The notes below the pieces were generated by a model. The model did no database searches. It was given only the letters and a program-made list of their open reading frames with translations, and was not told the DNA's origin. The position numbers were made by a program, and so were the translations under genes. A stretch of DNA of 35,562 nucleotides from Alloscardovia omnicolens DSM 21503. GTDB taxonomy: Bacteria; Actinomycetota; Actinomycetes; Actinomycetales; Bifidobacteriaceae. Position 1 is the stretch's first letter, and each line of letters opens with the position of its first letter. Of the stretch, positions 1 to 7,289 are shown piece after piece. Where the stretch lies: assembly GCF_000420505.1 (NCBI RefSeq), contig NZ_ATVB01000017.1, forward strand, positions 1-35,562. Reading direction: 5' to 3'.

Positions 1-19
1 TCGAATCTCCTCGTCTCCG
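1..19 (+). tRNA. tRNA-Ser, 3' end only (partial)
   Basis: The window opens inside the T-loop of a tRNA. The 3' half of the T-stem (CTCCT, 7-11), the 3' acceptor strand CGTCTCC (12-18) and discriminator G (19) are visible, with no encoded CCA. A G discriminator and a GGAGACG-type 5' acceptor partner (outside the window) suit tRNA-Ser. The anticodon cannot be seen, so the isoacceptor is not determined. A terminator follows at once. Confidence 0.75.
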
Positions 20-24
20 CGTTT

Positions 25-59
25 GGCTTTCAGAAGAAATTCTGAAAGCCTTTATTTTT
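25..59 (+). terminator. Intrinsic terminator of the partial tRNA-Ser
   Basis: A perfect 11-bp stem GGCTTTCAGAA (25-35) and TTCTGAAAGCC (40-50) encloses a GAAA loop and is followed by a T-rich run (51-59). It closely resembles the terminator of the tRNA-Ser at the other end of the window. Confidence 0.88.
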
Positions 60-152
60 ACTTGTTAACCGCTTGTTTTCAACGGTTTCAGGCTGTTGTG
101 CTCATTCTCAGTTAGTTGCATAAGAGAGCATATGAGGAGGGGGAACTCAAGG

Positions 153-311
153 GTGGGGAAAAAACTTTTGGGTTATATGACAAATATTGACCATGATGAA
201 GTTTCACATGAAATTCTACGATGTATTACTACAAAGCCAATCGAGGAAGTAATCCAAATAAACCCTGATGAGGCTTCTCGACATTTGAAAAGTAATGACC
301 GATCGATCTAA
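153..311 (+). CDS. Small hypothetical protein (doubtful)
   Basis: An open frame of about 52 codons starts at a GTG (153) placed 9 nt after a strong Shine-Dalgarno-like GAGGAGGGGG (135-143). An upstream ATG at 132 is in frame but would place the purine run inside the gene. The product is hydrophilic and acidic in the middle, with no signal peptide, membrane segment or family I recognise. It sits alone between a tRNA terminator and a tRNA-Tyr-like gene in AT-rich DNA. It could be a remnant of a mobile element or not a gene at all. The ribosome binding site is the only positive evidence. Confidence 0.25.
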   Translation: MGKKLLGYMTNIDHDEVSHEILRCITTKPIEEVIQINPDEASRHLKSNDRSI

Positions 312-368
312 GTTCGGACAGCTCCGAACCCTTATATGTCGGTCTCACCTCTAAGTTTACGGATTAAT

Positions 369-452
369 ACCGTGATCGTGCAGCGGTATAAGACATCAGA
401 CTGTAAATCTGACGCAGCTATTGCTACACAAGTTCGAATCTTGCTCACGGCA
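369..452 (+). tRNA. Divergent tRNA-Tyr(GTA)-like gene
   Basis: The sequence folds as a class II tRNA. The anticodon arm is perfect, TCAGA (396-400), loop CTGTAAA with anticodon GTA, and TCTGA (408-412). The long variable arm (413-427) pairs 4 of 5, as in bacterial tRNA-Tyr. The T-loop is TTCGAAT, and A14 and the G18G19 equivalents are in place. The acceptor ACCGTGA (369-375) pairs with TCACGGC (445-451) at 6 of 7 positions, with discriminator A, which suits Tyr. Oddities: A-C mismatches at the outer acceptor pair and the first T-stem pair, and only two good D-stem pairs. No CCA is encoded. It may be a mobile-element tRNA, a decaying copy, or a functional odd isoacceptor. Confidence 0.6.
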
Positions 453-526
453 CTAGAATTCCATATTCCGGTGTGAGGCTTTCTATCTTGAACGTGAACA
501 CAAGAATTGATTGCCCCAATAAGAAA

Positions 527-574
527 AATAGGAGATGCTCGCACAATCACTGGGAAGTTGAGGAATCTCCTATT
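527..574. repeat. 10-bp perfect inverted repeat
   Basis: AATAGGAGAT (527-536) and ATCTCCTATT (565-574) are exact reverse complements around a 28-nt spacer. No T-run follows, so it is not a standard terminator. It lies in the otherwise gene-free stretch between the tRNA-Tyr-like gene and the Abi locus. It could be an RNA hairpin or a protein-binding site. Confidence 0.6.
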
Positions 575-602
575 AATCGACTTGTAACCTATATTTCGAA
601 TC

Positions 603-639
603 AGTAATGTGATTAGCGATACAGCTTTGCATCATTACT
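603..639. repeat. 7-bp inverted repeat upstream of the Abi-linked RNA
   Basis: AGTAATG (603-609) pairs exactly with CATTACT (633-639) around a 23-nt loop. It is immediately upstream of the candidate structured RNA at 660-791. Its role is unknown; it may belong to the same transcript or mark a promoter-proximal operator. Confidence 0.4.
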
Positions 640-660
640 CATGAGGAAATATTGACATAT

Positions 661-791
661 GGACCACTCTAGGAGGCATAATCTCAACACTCGTACTCTT
701 TTACAAGAGTTCTCAGTTGTGATATTATTCCTACTAACAGTAGCCCCCTAAGCCTCTTAATAATGCTCAAATCTGGGGGCTCTTTTTATTT
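661..791 (+). ncRNA. Candidate pseudoknotted RNA preceding the Abi/HEPN gene
   Basis: Hand folding shows three linked elements. Helix ATCTCAAC (681-688) with GTTGTGAT (716-723) has one T-T mismatch. It encloses hairpin ACTCTT (695-700) with AAGAGT (705-710) and a TTAC loop. AGCCCCC (742-748) pairs with GGGGGCT (775-781), followed by a T-run. AGGAGGC (671-677) pairs with GCCTCTT (752-758), which lies inside the loop of the previous helix, giving a pseudoknot. The RNA would end 11 nt before the Abi start codon. Structured RNAs have been reported next to AbiF-type genes, but I cannot verify homology here. A TTGACA box occurs at 652-657 but no convincing -10 was fixed, so the 5' end is uncertain. 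Confidence 0.5.
742..791 (+). terminator. Rho-independent terminator-like hairpin before the Abi gene
   Basis: A 7-bp GC-rich stem, AGCCCCC (742-748) with GGGGGCT (775-781), is followed by CTTTTTATTT. The 26-nt loop is longer than usual and contains the partner strand of an upstream helix, so folding may be conditional. It would separate a short upstream transcript from the Abi coding region, or attenuate read-through into it. Confidence 0.65.
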
Positions 792-802
792 ACAGAGGTA
801 AT

Positions 803-1682
803 ATGAAGTCAGCAAAAACCATCGATGAAATGATTAAACTTTTCGAAGATCGAGAGTTAATAATCGCTGATGAAGAGCATTTCCGTGACCTTTTGTATAA
901 CAACAATTATTATCGACTATCCGGGATATTTTCGTGTATTTCAAATAGATCCATCGAATGGTGACAATAGGTTCATTGCTGGCACTACTGAGGAAGATTT
1001 CATCACTCCGTATATTCTTGATGCTAAGTTGAGAGCGTTGATTCTTCAAGGAATCAGTATCCTAGAGATTACTCTACGTTCCCGTTTTGCGTATGAAATA
1101 GCACAAGACGGGCATGCTTATGATTACGTGTCGTTATCGGCTTACAAGCATTTGGCGAAGAGGAAGACTTCTTCTTATCAAGAGAGACTAATACTAAAAA
1201 TCAATGACTGGATAGAAAAATCTTCAGAGGTTTGTATTAGGCACTACCATGAAGTCGGGAAAGATATTCCCGTTTGGGCGGCTGTCGAAGTGCTGCCATT
1301 TGATACGGTTTCAAAGATGTTGTCTTCTCATATCGATTCGCAGGCGCTGAGACAAGTCTATAAATCAATAGGCTTACCTAAAAACCCGAGAATTGGGTCT
1401 AGCATTGTTCATGCGATGGTTTACCTTCGTAATTTGTGTGCTCACCATTCACGACTATGGAAACGAGAAACAATCATTTCAGTTCCTCATATTTCGTACG
1501 TTGAGGAAACAATTAATGGTATTTCTTATGAACAAAAATCCGTTGCGGCCTCTTTGATTCTTCTCATGCATATGGTGGATTTCATTAATCACAGCTCGGA
1601 ATATTCTGAAGAAATTCTAAGTTTCTTAAGAGCAAATAATTCCTATGTCAACGGGTTAGCTACTCCTGTTCACTGGAAATAA
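803..1682 (+). pseudogene. Abi_2-family (AbiD/AbiF-like) HEPN abortive-infection protein, frameshifted
   Basis: The gene begins at ATG 803 after an AGAGGT ribosome binding site. It encodes an N-terminus ending in NNNYYRLSG (to about 925) and continues in the next frame from YFRVFQID (927). Removing one base from the GGG at 923-925 restores a 292-residue Abi_2 protein. The YYRLSGY element is the typical family N-terminal motif. RNLCAHH (codons at 1428-1448) is the R-x4-H signature of HEPN RNases. Family members act in phage-triggered growth arrest or toxin-antitoxin pairs. As sequenced, an internal ATG at 870 would give 270 residues, but its first 19 residues are out of frame with the family. 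Possibilities are a real pseudogene, phase variation at the G-run, or a sequencing error. Confidence 0.82.
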
Positions 1683-1724
1683 AACTATCTTCTTTCAAGC
1701 ACAAAATCTGAGGAACTACCTCTG

Positions 1725-3407
1725 CTAATTTACCCCAATCATCTGCAGAGTTTTTTGCCCTCTAAACTCGTTGTAGTTCAAACGCACGCGTGCACTTATC
1801 GGCACATCTTCGGTATTCCAAAGCAGTACTGGCGGGCAGCCAGGCATCTGCAACTTGAGGTGCTGTTGTTCTTTACCGATGCGGCTTATCTCAGTATCAG
1901 CAGGGAAAATAATCTCCATAATAGGGTAGTCGAAATTCTTACCAAAAGGTGCCACACAATCTAAGAACTGCGTAATCTCATTGAGAGCAGTTGTATCCCA
2001 CCAAGCAACGTCAATATCTGGACCGTTATCGCCAATCAATAACGCTGGCTCTTCCTCAAAATCAGAAGGAACACGCACCCCTTGCAAAGCATCAACTAAA
2101 GCATCCAGCGAACCTGTAACGCCGCCGGCTCCCTGATGTCCTACGACCTTGAGGCCATCGCGGTCATTGAGCATATCGATAATTGGGTAAAAATCTGGCG
2201 AACGCATCGATCCCTCAACTTGCTTGCCGTGCGTGCGATCGTAGGCTACGTGAACCACAGCTGTGGGAAGTCCAGAAGCGTGCATCAATTTGCCGGCGAG
2301 CAAACCCAACATACCGCGAGGCGCGTCTGTAATGTACACGTATGGCGCATACGTATCAACCAGCGTATCTATATACTCATCAACAAGTTTCTTGCGCTTA
2401 GCGTTGGCAGCAATCAAACGAACGATAGCAGCGCGACGCTCAGCCCGATCATCCGACATAAACACACAAAAAGCGTCACTCATCGACGAGCCCACACGCC
2501 GCGGCGCGTTAAACATCGGAGCCAGAGTAAAACCATAAAAACCCTCATTGCACTGCGCAAGCGACACCTCAAGCTCCTCAAGAAGCTGAGCGTACCCTTC
2601 GAAAGCAGTCAAAAACGCGCGGTTTACGCTAGCGTCACCGCGCAAAGAATTCAAAGCGGTCGGACGGGCAATCAACTCGCGCGTAAGGCTTAACGACTTG
2701 CGCACTAAAGCGCGGTTATCGTGCACCAGAGGCATCACATCGGACACCGTGCCAATGCCCACGAACAGTTGCAGCAGGTTAAGATACTTGCGCTGCTCGG
2801 CGCTCACAAAACGGCGCGCGTACGCACTAATCATTAAAAACGCAACGGCCGCACCGCAAATGCCTGGCAGCGGATACGAGGAGTTGCGGCAGCACGGATC
2901 AATCATGGCGTCGGCCGGGCAATCGATTTCTTGATCGTGATGGTCCGTAATCAAAACTGCTAAACCGAGCGACTGCGCGTAACGTATGCCGTCGGTCGAA
3001 TTTACCCCGCTATCGCAGGTGAGAATAACCGTGGTGTCGGGAAAACGGCGCATAATATCGTCCACATCATCGCGGCAAAAATCGTGACCGCTCTCATAGT
3101 CGGGCACCGACAGTTCCACCTGAAAACCCAGCTGCTTCAAACCCGCGTACGAAATCGTGCCCGAGGTAATGCCATCCATATCGAAATCCGGGTAAATGGC
3201 GAGCCGCGCATCGCGATAACTGTGCAGTTTCTCAATAAACGCATCCATACCATCGAGCTGCTCGCCATACGGCGTGTTAATTTCGCGTAGAAAATCAGGC
3301 GATAAACCGGTGCGCTCAATAAGCGTGCGCAAGCCGGCGGAGCAGGTGTCGAGCGAGAAGTTCGGCGCGAACGGGTTAATAAGGGCAATCTCTACGTTTT
3401 CAGGCAC
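1725..3407 (-). CDS. recJ: RecJ-like single-stranded DNA exonuclease (DHH family)
   Basis: The 560-residue protein carries DHH phosphoesterase motifs in order: DFDMDG (about 74-79), CDSGV (about 131) and TDHHD (about 154-158). These residues bind the catalytic Mn2+. A C-terminal DHHA1-type GHQGAGGVTGS follows near residue 455. RecJ enzymes degrade 5' single-stranded ends in recombination and mismatch repair. I place the start at GTG 3407 because the frame upstream has no family similarity. A TACAAT box (3419 to 3414 on this strand) lies only 6 nt before the GTG and there is no Shine-Dalgarno, implying a leaderless mRNA. The gene is divergent from the hydrolase at 3480. The assignment to RecJ, rather than another DHH exonuclease, is likely but not certain. 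Confidence 0.85.
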   Translation of the reverse strand: MPENVEIALINPFAPNFSLDTCSAGLRTLIERTGLSPDFLREINTPYGEQLDGMDAFIEKLHSYRDARLAIYPDFDMDGITSGTISYAGLKQLGFQVELSVPDYESGHDFCRDDVDDIMRRFPDTTVILTCDSGVNSTDGIRYAQSLGLAVLITDHHDQEIDCPADAMIDPCCRNSSYPLPGICGAAVAFLMISAYARRFVSAEQRKYLNLLQLFVGIGTVSDVMPLVHDNRALVRKSLSLTRELIARPTALNSLRGDASVNRAFLTAFEGYAQLLEELEVSLAQCNEGFYGFTLAPMFNAPRRVGSSMSDAFCVFMSDDRAERRAAIVRLIAANAKRKKLVDEYIDTLVDTYAPYVYITDAPRGMLGLLAGKLMHASGLPTAVVHVAYDRTHGKQVEGSMRSPDFYPIIDMLNDRDGLKVVGHQGAGGVTGSLDALVDALQGVRVPSDFEEEPALLIGDNGPDIDVAWWDTTALNEITQFLDCVAPFGKNFDYPIMEIIFPADTEISRIGKEQQHLKLQMPGCPPVLLWNTEDVPISARVRLNYNEFRGQKTLQMIGVN

Positions 3408-3413
3408 GAGATT

Positions 3414-3479
3414 ATTGTAAGGCGAGCGAAAGAAGAGCGTTACTGAGCGCGCTCCACAACTCAGCCTAAAATAGTTCGC
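3414..3479. promoter_or_regulatory. Divergent leaderless promoters
   Basis: TACAAT on the minus strand (3419-3414) ends 6 nt before the recJ GTG. TAAAAT on the plus strand (3467-3472) ends 7 nt before the hydrolase ATG. Both spacings put the transcription start on the start codon. The -35 regions are weak. The two promoters share a gap of about 50 bp. Confidence 0.55.
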
Positions 3480-4823
3480 ATGAGTGCCGAAACAATTGTG
3501 ACTTATGCGCGTACCATGTTGCGCACCTTCGACGACGTGCCGTTTAACAACGTGGATGCAGCGATTCTTTCGCAGCTGGCTTACGCGCAGCTCGATGGTG
3601 AACAGGTGCCTTCGCTCGTGCACACGCGTGCTGAGTATCAGGCGCGATACAAGAAAAAGTACGGTTCGCCGACCGGTAAAATCTTGCGCGCAGTAGCCGC
3701 AGGTCTTACGAAAAAGAAATCTAGCCCGCTCTTGCACGACGAGGAGCGTTTCGTCTCGCTTTATACGGCTTTGTGGCGCGCGGAAGATTTCGAGAACATT
3801 TTCCCTTCCCTGTCCACACGCGAGATGATGATTGAGCTGGTCAGCGCTGTTGTGGCGTCACCTCGTTTCCGCGATATTAAAGTAGGGGAGTTTACCTACG
3901 AGTTCAATAATGATCGTGAGCATCAGCAGCAGTTCGCGGCTATGACCTTCTTACTACCGGAAAACGCCTACGACTCAAACGACTCAAAAACCACAGAATT
4001 CATCGCTTTCCGCGGCACTGAAACTTCCTTCGTTGGTTGGCGCGAAGACTTCGAGCTGGCTTTCCATAAAGATATTCCTTCGCAGCTGTCTGCTGCACGC
4101 TATGTGGAAGATATTTACCGTCACTCGCATGGCAGAAACCTTGTTATTGCTGGCCATTCCAAGGGCGGCAACACGGCCGTGTATGCGGCTACGAAAGTTC
4201 CTGCGAACGTGCAAAACGCAATCCAGCAGATCTACTCTTTCGACGGACCAGGTTTTATTACCAACCTTCTGGATTCGCCTGAATACAAGCGCATTGAGCC
4301 GAATCTTACGAAACTTATTCCGCAAGATTCCTTCGTGGGCATGATGTTTGCCGGTCGCGAGCCATACCGCGTTGTGCACAGTGACGAAGCTTCTGTTATG
4401 CAGCACTTTATGTACAAGTGGGCGGTCGACCTCGACAGCGCTGACTTCGTGTATGACCAAGAGATTTCGTCGCGCGCGCTCAAGATAGCCGATTCCTATG
4501 TTGAGTGGACCAATTCGCTCGACTTGGCTACACGTCGCAAAGTTATCGACGCAATTTTTGCGATTTTCGAGGCTACTGGATACGAATCCTTCACCGAAAT
4601 TGCAGACAATATCAGTACTGCAGCACCGATGATGTGGCAAGCCGCGCAAGAAACCGACAGCGCTGTGCGCGATATTACGGTTACTGCGCTGCGTGATTTG
4701 TTCTCCATGATTTTCGGCTTTAACAACTTCTCCAAGTACACCACGCAGTGGGAAGCGATGGTGGCGAAGGTGTCGCAAAGCCTGCCTTTTAGTAAAAACG
4801 CGGAAGAAATCGAGCAGAACTAA
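3480..4823 (+). CDS. Mbeg1-like alpha/beta hydrolase (DUF2974 family)
   Basis: The 447-residue protein has a lipase-type nucleophile elbow GHSKGG (225-230, Ser227). An upstream FRGTETSFVGWREDF block (about 177-191) is typical of DUF2974/Mbeg1-like hydrolases. No signal peptide or membrane helix is evident, so it is probably cytoplasmic. The natural substrate is unknown. The start is ATG 3480, 7 nt after a TAAAAT box and without a Shine-Dalgarno, hence probably leaderless. The stop codon abuts the start of the next gene, so it heads a tightly packed three-gene unit. Confidence 0.8.
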   Translation: MSAETIVTYARTMLRTFDDVPFNNVDAAILSQLAYAQLDGEQVPSLVHTRAEYQARYKKKYGSPTGKILRAVAAGLTKKKSSPLLHDEERFVSLYTALWRAEDFENIFPSLSTREMMIELVSAVVASPRFRDIKVGEFTYEFNNDREHQQQFAAMTFLLPENAYDSNDSKTTEFIAFRGTETSFVGWREDFELAFHKDIPSQLSAARYVEDIYRHSHGRNLVIAGHSKGGNTAVYAATKVPANVQNAIQQIYSFDGPGFITNLLDSPEYKRIEPNLTKLIPQDSFVGMMFAGREPYRVVHSDEASVMQHFMYKWAVDLDSADFVYDQEISSRALKIADSYVEWTNSLDLATRRKVIDAIFAIFEATGYESFTEIADNISTAAPMMWQAAQETDSAVRDITVTALRDLFSMIFGFNNFSKYTTQWEAMVAKVSQSLPFSKNAEEIEQN

Positions 4824-5462
4824 ATGCGCACGATTACGAACCCTGCCAGCAATCCGGCGCACTACTCGTATATCGAGAAGAAATCAGAGTTCATCGGCGA
4901 TGCGTGTCATATCGATTCGCTCGACGAGGCGGTTGAGTTTGTCGAGCAGATCCGCGCGCAGCACCCCAAAGCACGGCACGTGTGCTTCGCGGCTGTTATG
5001 GGAGCCAGTCAAGCGCAGTTTAACGAACGTATGAGCGATGACGGGGAACCGAGCGGTACCGCGGGCAAACCGATACTGAACGTGCTGCGGCAGTCAGAAA
5101 CAACGGATACCGTTATCGCGGTTACGCGCTATTTTGGCGGTATACTTTTGGGAGCCGGCGGTCTGGTACGCGCGTACTCGACGGCTGCGGCCGAAGCACT
5201 TCGCGTGGCTAATCTTGGTAACGTTATCCCAGCGCGCGAGTTTATGTGCACGGTTGACTACGCTCAGCATTCGCTTATCCAGCGGCTTATCGCCCAACAT
5301 AGCGGGCGCGTACATCATGAGGACTTTAGCGATAAAGTCGTGGTAAAATTTGTGATTCCAACCGATCGCGTGCTCTCGATGGAACAGATGGTGCAGCAGA
5401 CATTTAACGCGTCTGTACAGCTGATAGCCGGCGCGGAAAGTTCGTTGATGGAGAAAGAGTAG
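4824..5462 (+). CDS. yigZ: YigZ/IMPACT family protein (UPF0029)
   Basis: The 212-residue product matches the YigZ family. DDGEPSGTAGKP (about 72-83) and TRYFGGILLGAGGLVRAYS (101-119) are its hallmark blocks in the N-terminal UPF0029 domain. A smaller C-terminal domain with a ferredoxin-like fold is expected after about residue 135. Eukaryotic IMPACT modulates Gcn2 signalling; the bacterial role is unsettled. The ATG follows the upstream stop directly, suggesting translational coupling. The gap to the next gene is 2 nt. Confidence 0.9.
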   Translation: MRTITNPASNPAHYSYIEKKSEFIGDACHIDSLDEAVEFVEQIRAQHPKARHVCFAAVMGASQAQFNERMSDDGEPSGTAGKPILNVLRQSETTDTVIAVTRYFGGILLGAGGLVRAYSTAAAEALRVANLGNVIPAREFMCTVDYAQHSLIQRLIAQHSGRVHHEDFSDKVVVKFVIPTDRVLSMEQMVQQTFNASVQLIAGAESSLMEKE

Positions 5463-5464
5463 AG

Positions 5465-6067
5465 ATGGCAGAAACTGAATCTTTAAGCGCGGAGTATGAA
5501 TTTTTGCGTCATACCGAGGATGCTGCTGAGTTGAGTAAGCGCTGCCATACGCCGCTTCCGGACGTGAGCGATGCTGCCGCGTTCTCGCGTGCTACCGCTT
5601 TACTCGAAGCTGTTGCGGGAAATATGCACACGCCGTTAGAAGATCGTATCTTTTTGGCGCAAACCATGCCGTACCCAAATATTTTGGTGAAGCTATCCAC
5701 TGATCCCGAGGCTAGCGTGCGCGAGGCTGTGGCTGCTAATACTGATTCGAAAGATTGGCTCGTTGGGCGTTTAACCAAAGATAGCGATGATAATGTGCGC
5801 GCAAAAGCGCTGATGAACCCGGTAACGACCTGGCGTATGCGTATGGAAGGTGCACAAGATTCGCGCACGCCGGCTTCCGTTTTGGCTCATTTGGGCGCTT
5901 TGGGGACAGAAGAAGATAGTAAATCGCCAGCAGTGTTGGCGGCGATGGTGCGCAGAGCTGTGGCTCAGAACCCGAATGTTGATGACGAAACCTTGCGCGT
6001 GCTGGTTGCAGATAACGTTCCTGATGTAGCTGTTGCGGCCCGCGAAACTCAACAGGCACGCGGATAA
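5465..6067 (+). CDS. HEAT/variant-leucine-rich-repeat-like protein
   Basis: The 200-residue, acidic, helical protein contains repeated units of the type [49 protein letters not shown] and [12 protein letters not shown]. These resemble HEAT-like or variant leucine-rich repeats, which usually form protein-protein scaffolds. No catalytic motif, signal or membrane segment is visible. It is the last gene of the unit starting at 3480, 2 nt after yigZ, with a GAGAAAGAG ribosome binding site. The function is unknown. Confidence 0.72.
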   Translation: MAETESLSAEYEFLRHTEDAAELSKRCHTPLPDVSDAAAFSRATALLEAVAGNMHTPLEDRIFLAQTMPYPNILVKLSTDPEASVREAVAANTDSKDWLVGRLTKDSDDNVRAKALMNPVTTWRMRMEGAQDSRTPASVLAHLGALGTEEDSKSPAVLAAMVRRAVAQNPNVDDETLRVLVADNVPDVAVAARETQQARG

Positions 6068-6075
6068 GGGCCACT

Positions 6076-6105
6076 TTGACCCTGGTCGTTACTGTGCGCT
6101 ATTAT
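6076..6105 (+). promoter_or_regulatory. Promoter of rplM-rpsI
   Basis: TTGACC (6076-6081), an 18-nt spacer and TATTAT (6100-6105) form a good housekeeping promoter just after the previous gene. The transcript would have a leader of about 125 nt containing a perfect 14-bp palindrome GGAAAGCGCTTTCC (6138-6151). Confidence 0.65.
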
Positions 6106-6236
6106 TGCAGATTGTTGTGTTTCCCTACAGGGGTCCAGGAAAGCGCTTTCCCACTCGCTCACTAGGACTTTCAGGGAGCCCACGGATAAAGGATGCCATA
6201 AGGTATCTGGAACACAATGAAAGAAAAGGTTATACA

Positions 6237-6686
6237 GTGAAGACTTTCACTCCAAAGCCAAGTGATTTGACTCACGAATGGTACGTCGTAGACGCTACCG
6301 ACGTGGTGCTCGGTCGTTTGTCGGTACAGGTAGCAAATTTGCTTCGCGGCAAGAACAAGCCAACTTTCGCTCCACATGCAGATGGCGGTAACTTCGTTAT
6401 CGTTATTAACGCAGACAAGATTTCTTTGAGCGGAAACAAGCTGAACAAGAATCTCTACAGCCACTCTGGTTACCCAAGTGGTTTGCGTGCAGATTCTTAT
6501 GCTGAGCTTCTTGAGAAGGATCCAGAGCGTATTATTCGCGCAGCAGTTAAGGGCATGATGCCTAAGAACAAGCTTGCTAAGGTACAGCTTGGTCGTTTGC
6601 GCGTTTATGCAGGAGATCAGCATCCACATACCCCAAACCAGCCACAAGTTGTTGAGATCGCACAGGTCTCCCAGCAGGCTAACTAG
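6237..6686 (+). CDS. rplM: 50S ribosomal protein L13
   Basis: The 149-residue product starts [19 protein letters not shown] and carries [17 protein letters not shown], both typical of actinobacterial L13, an early assembly protein of the large subunit. I choose GTG 6237, preceded by AAAAGG (6225-6229 region), because upstream in-frame sequence has no L13 similarity. It is followed 20 nt later by rpsI, the usual partner. L13 can autoregulate its mRNA in Escherichia coli; the long leader here leaves room for that, but it is not shown. Confidence 0.96.
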   Translation: MKTFTPKPSDLTHEWYVVDATDVVLGRLSVQVANLLRGKNKPTFAPHADGGNFVIVINADKISLSGNKLNKNLYSHSGYPSGLRADSYAELLEKDPERIIRAAVKGMMPKNKLAKVQLGRLRVYAGDQHPHTPNQPQVVEIAQVSQQAN

Positions 6687-6706
6687 GACCGAAAGGAGAA
6701 TCCATA

Positions 6707-7195
6707 ATGGCTGAAAATGCAAGCTCCGCGGTTCTTGAAACCGAGGTAGAACTCACTTCTTACACTTCTGAAACCAATGCAGGTGCTGGTACCGGTACTT
6801 CTGCTATTGCTCCCGGCTACGGCACTGGTCGTCGTAAGGAAGCTGTAGCTCGTGTACGTTTGGTTCCAGGCTCTGGTAAGTGGACCGTTAATGGTCGCAC
6901 TCTCGAAGAGTACTTCCCAAGCCGTTTGCACCAGCGCGAAGTTAACTCACCGATCGTTTTGCTCAAGCTCGAAAACAAGTTCGATGTTATCGTTCTTGTT
7001 GATGGTGGCGGCGTAACTGGTCAGGCAGGTGCAATCCGTCTTGGCGTTGCTCGTGCTTTGAACAGCATTGATCGTGATGCTAACCGCGCAGCTTTGAAGA
7101 AGGCCGGTTTCTTGACTCGCGACGCACGCGTCGTAGAGCGCAAGAAGGCTGGTTTGCACAAGGCACGCAAGGCTTCTCAGTACTCCAAGCGTTAA
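6707..7195 (+). CDS. rpsI: 30S ribosomal protein S9
   Basis: The 162-residue protein has about 35 acidic, low-complexity N-terminal residues, as in actinobacterial S9. The conserved core begins [14 protein letters not shown] and runs to the C-terminus, ending QYSKR. The terminal Lys-Arg reaches the P-site tRNA in the ribosome. A clear AAAGGAG site (6690-6696) precedes the ATG. It is co-transcribed with rplM and closed by a hairpin at 7216-7250. Confidence 0.96.
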   Translation: MAENASSAVLETEVELTSYTSETNAGAGTGTSAIAPGYGTGRRKEAVARVRLVPGSGKWTVNGRTLEEYFPSRLHQREVNSPIVLLKLENKFDVIVLVDGGGVTGQAGAIRLGVARALNSIDRDANRAALKKAGFLTRDARVVERKKAGLHKARKASQYSKR

Positions 7196-7215
7196 GTTTT
7201 ACTTTTCGTTTATTT

Positions 7216-7257
7216 CAAGTCCTCTATCTTTTCTAAAGGTAGGGGACTTGTTATATT
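7216..7257 (+). terminator. Terminator after rpsI
   Basis: CAAGTCC (7216-7222) pairs with GGACTTG (7244-7250), with further imperfect pairing inside. The following TTATATT is only moderately T-rich, so efficiency is uncertain. Confidence 0.65.
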
Positions 7258-7289
7258 GAGAGAAGAGTTATCTCACAAGAAAAGGTACT

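Noticed and set aside
870-925. ATG 870 as the true start of the Abi protein
   Set aside because: The first 19 residues from this ATG are out of frame with the Abi_2 N-terminus. ATG 803 with its ribosome binding site plus one frameshift explains the sequence better.
3408-3737. N-terminal extension of the RecJ-like protein to a start at 3737
   Set aside because: The extra 110 residues are Arg/Cys-rich, overlap the divergent hydrolase gene and match nothing in the family; a promoter lies at 3414-3419.
3984-4862. 292-codon frame on the minus strand
   Set aside because: It is entirely antisense to the hydrolase gene and yigZ start, with a biased composition and no recognisable domain; it mirrors the codon use of the plus-strand gene.
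7216-7257. Riboswitch before the TM2-protein gene
   Set aside because: The hairpin is a simple terminator for rpsI; no aptamer-like conserved motif was recognised.
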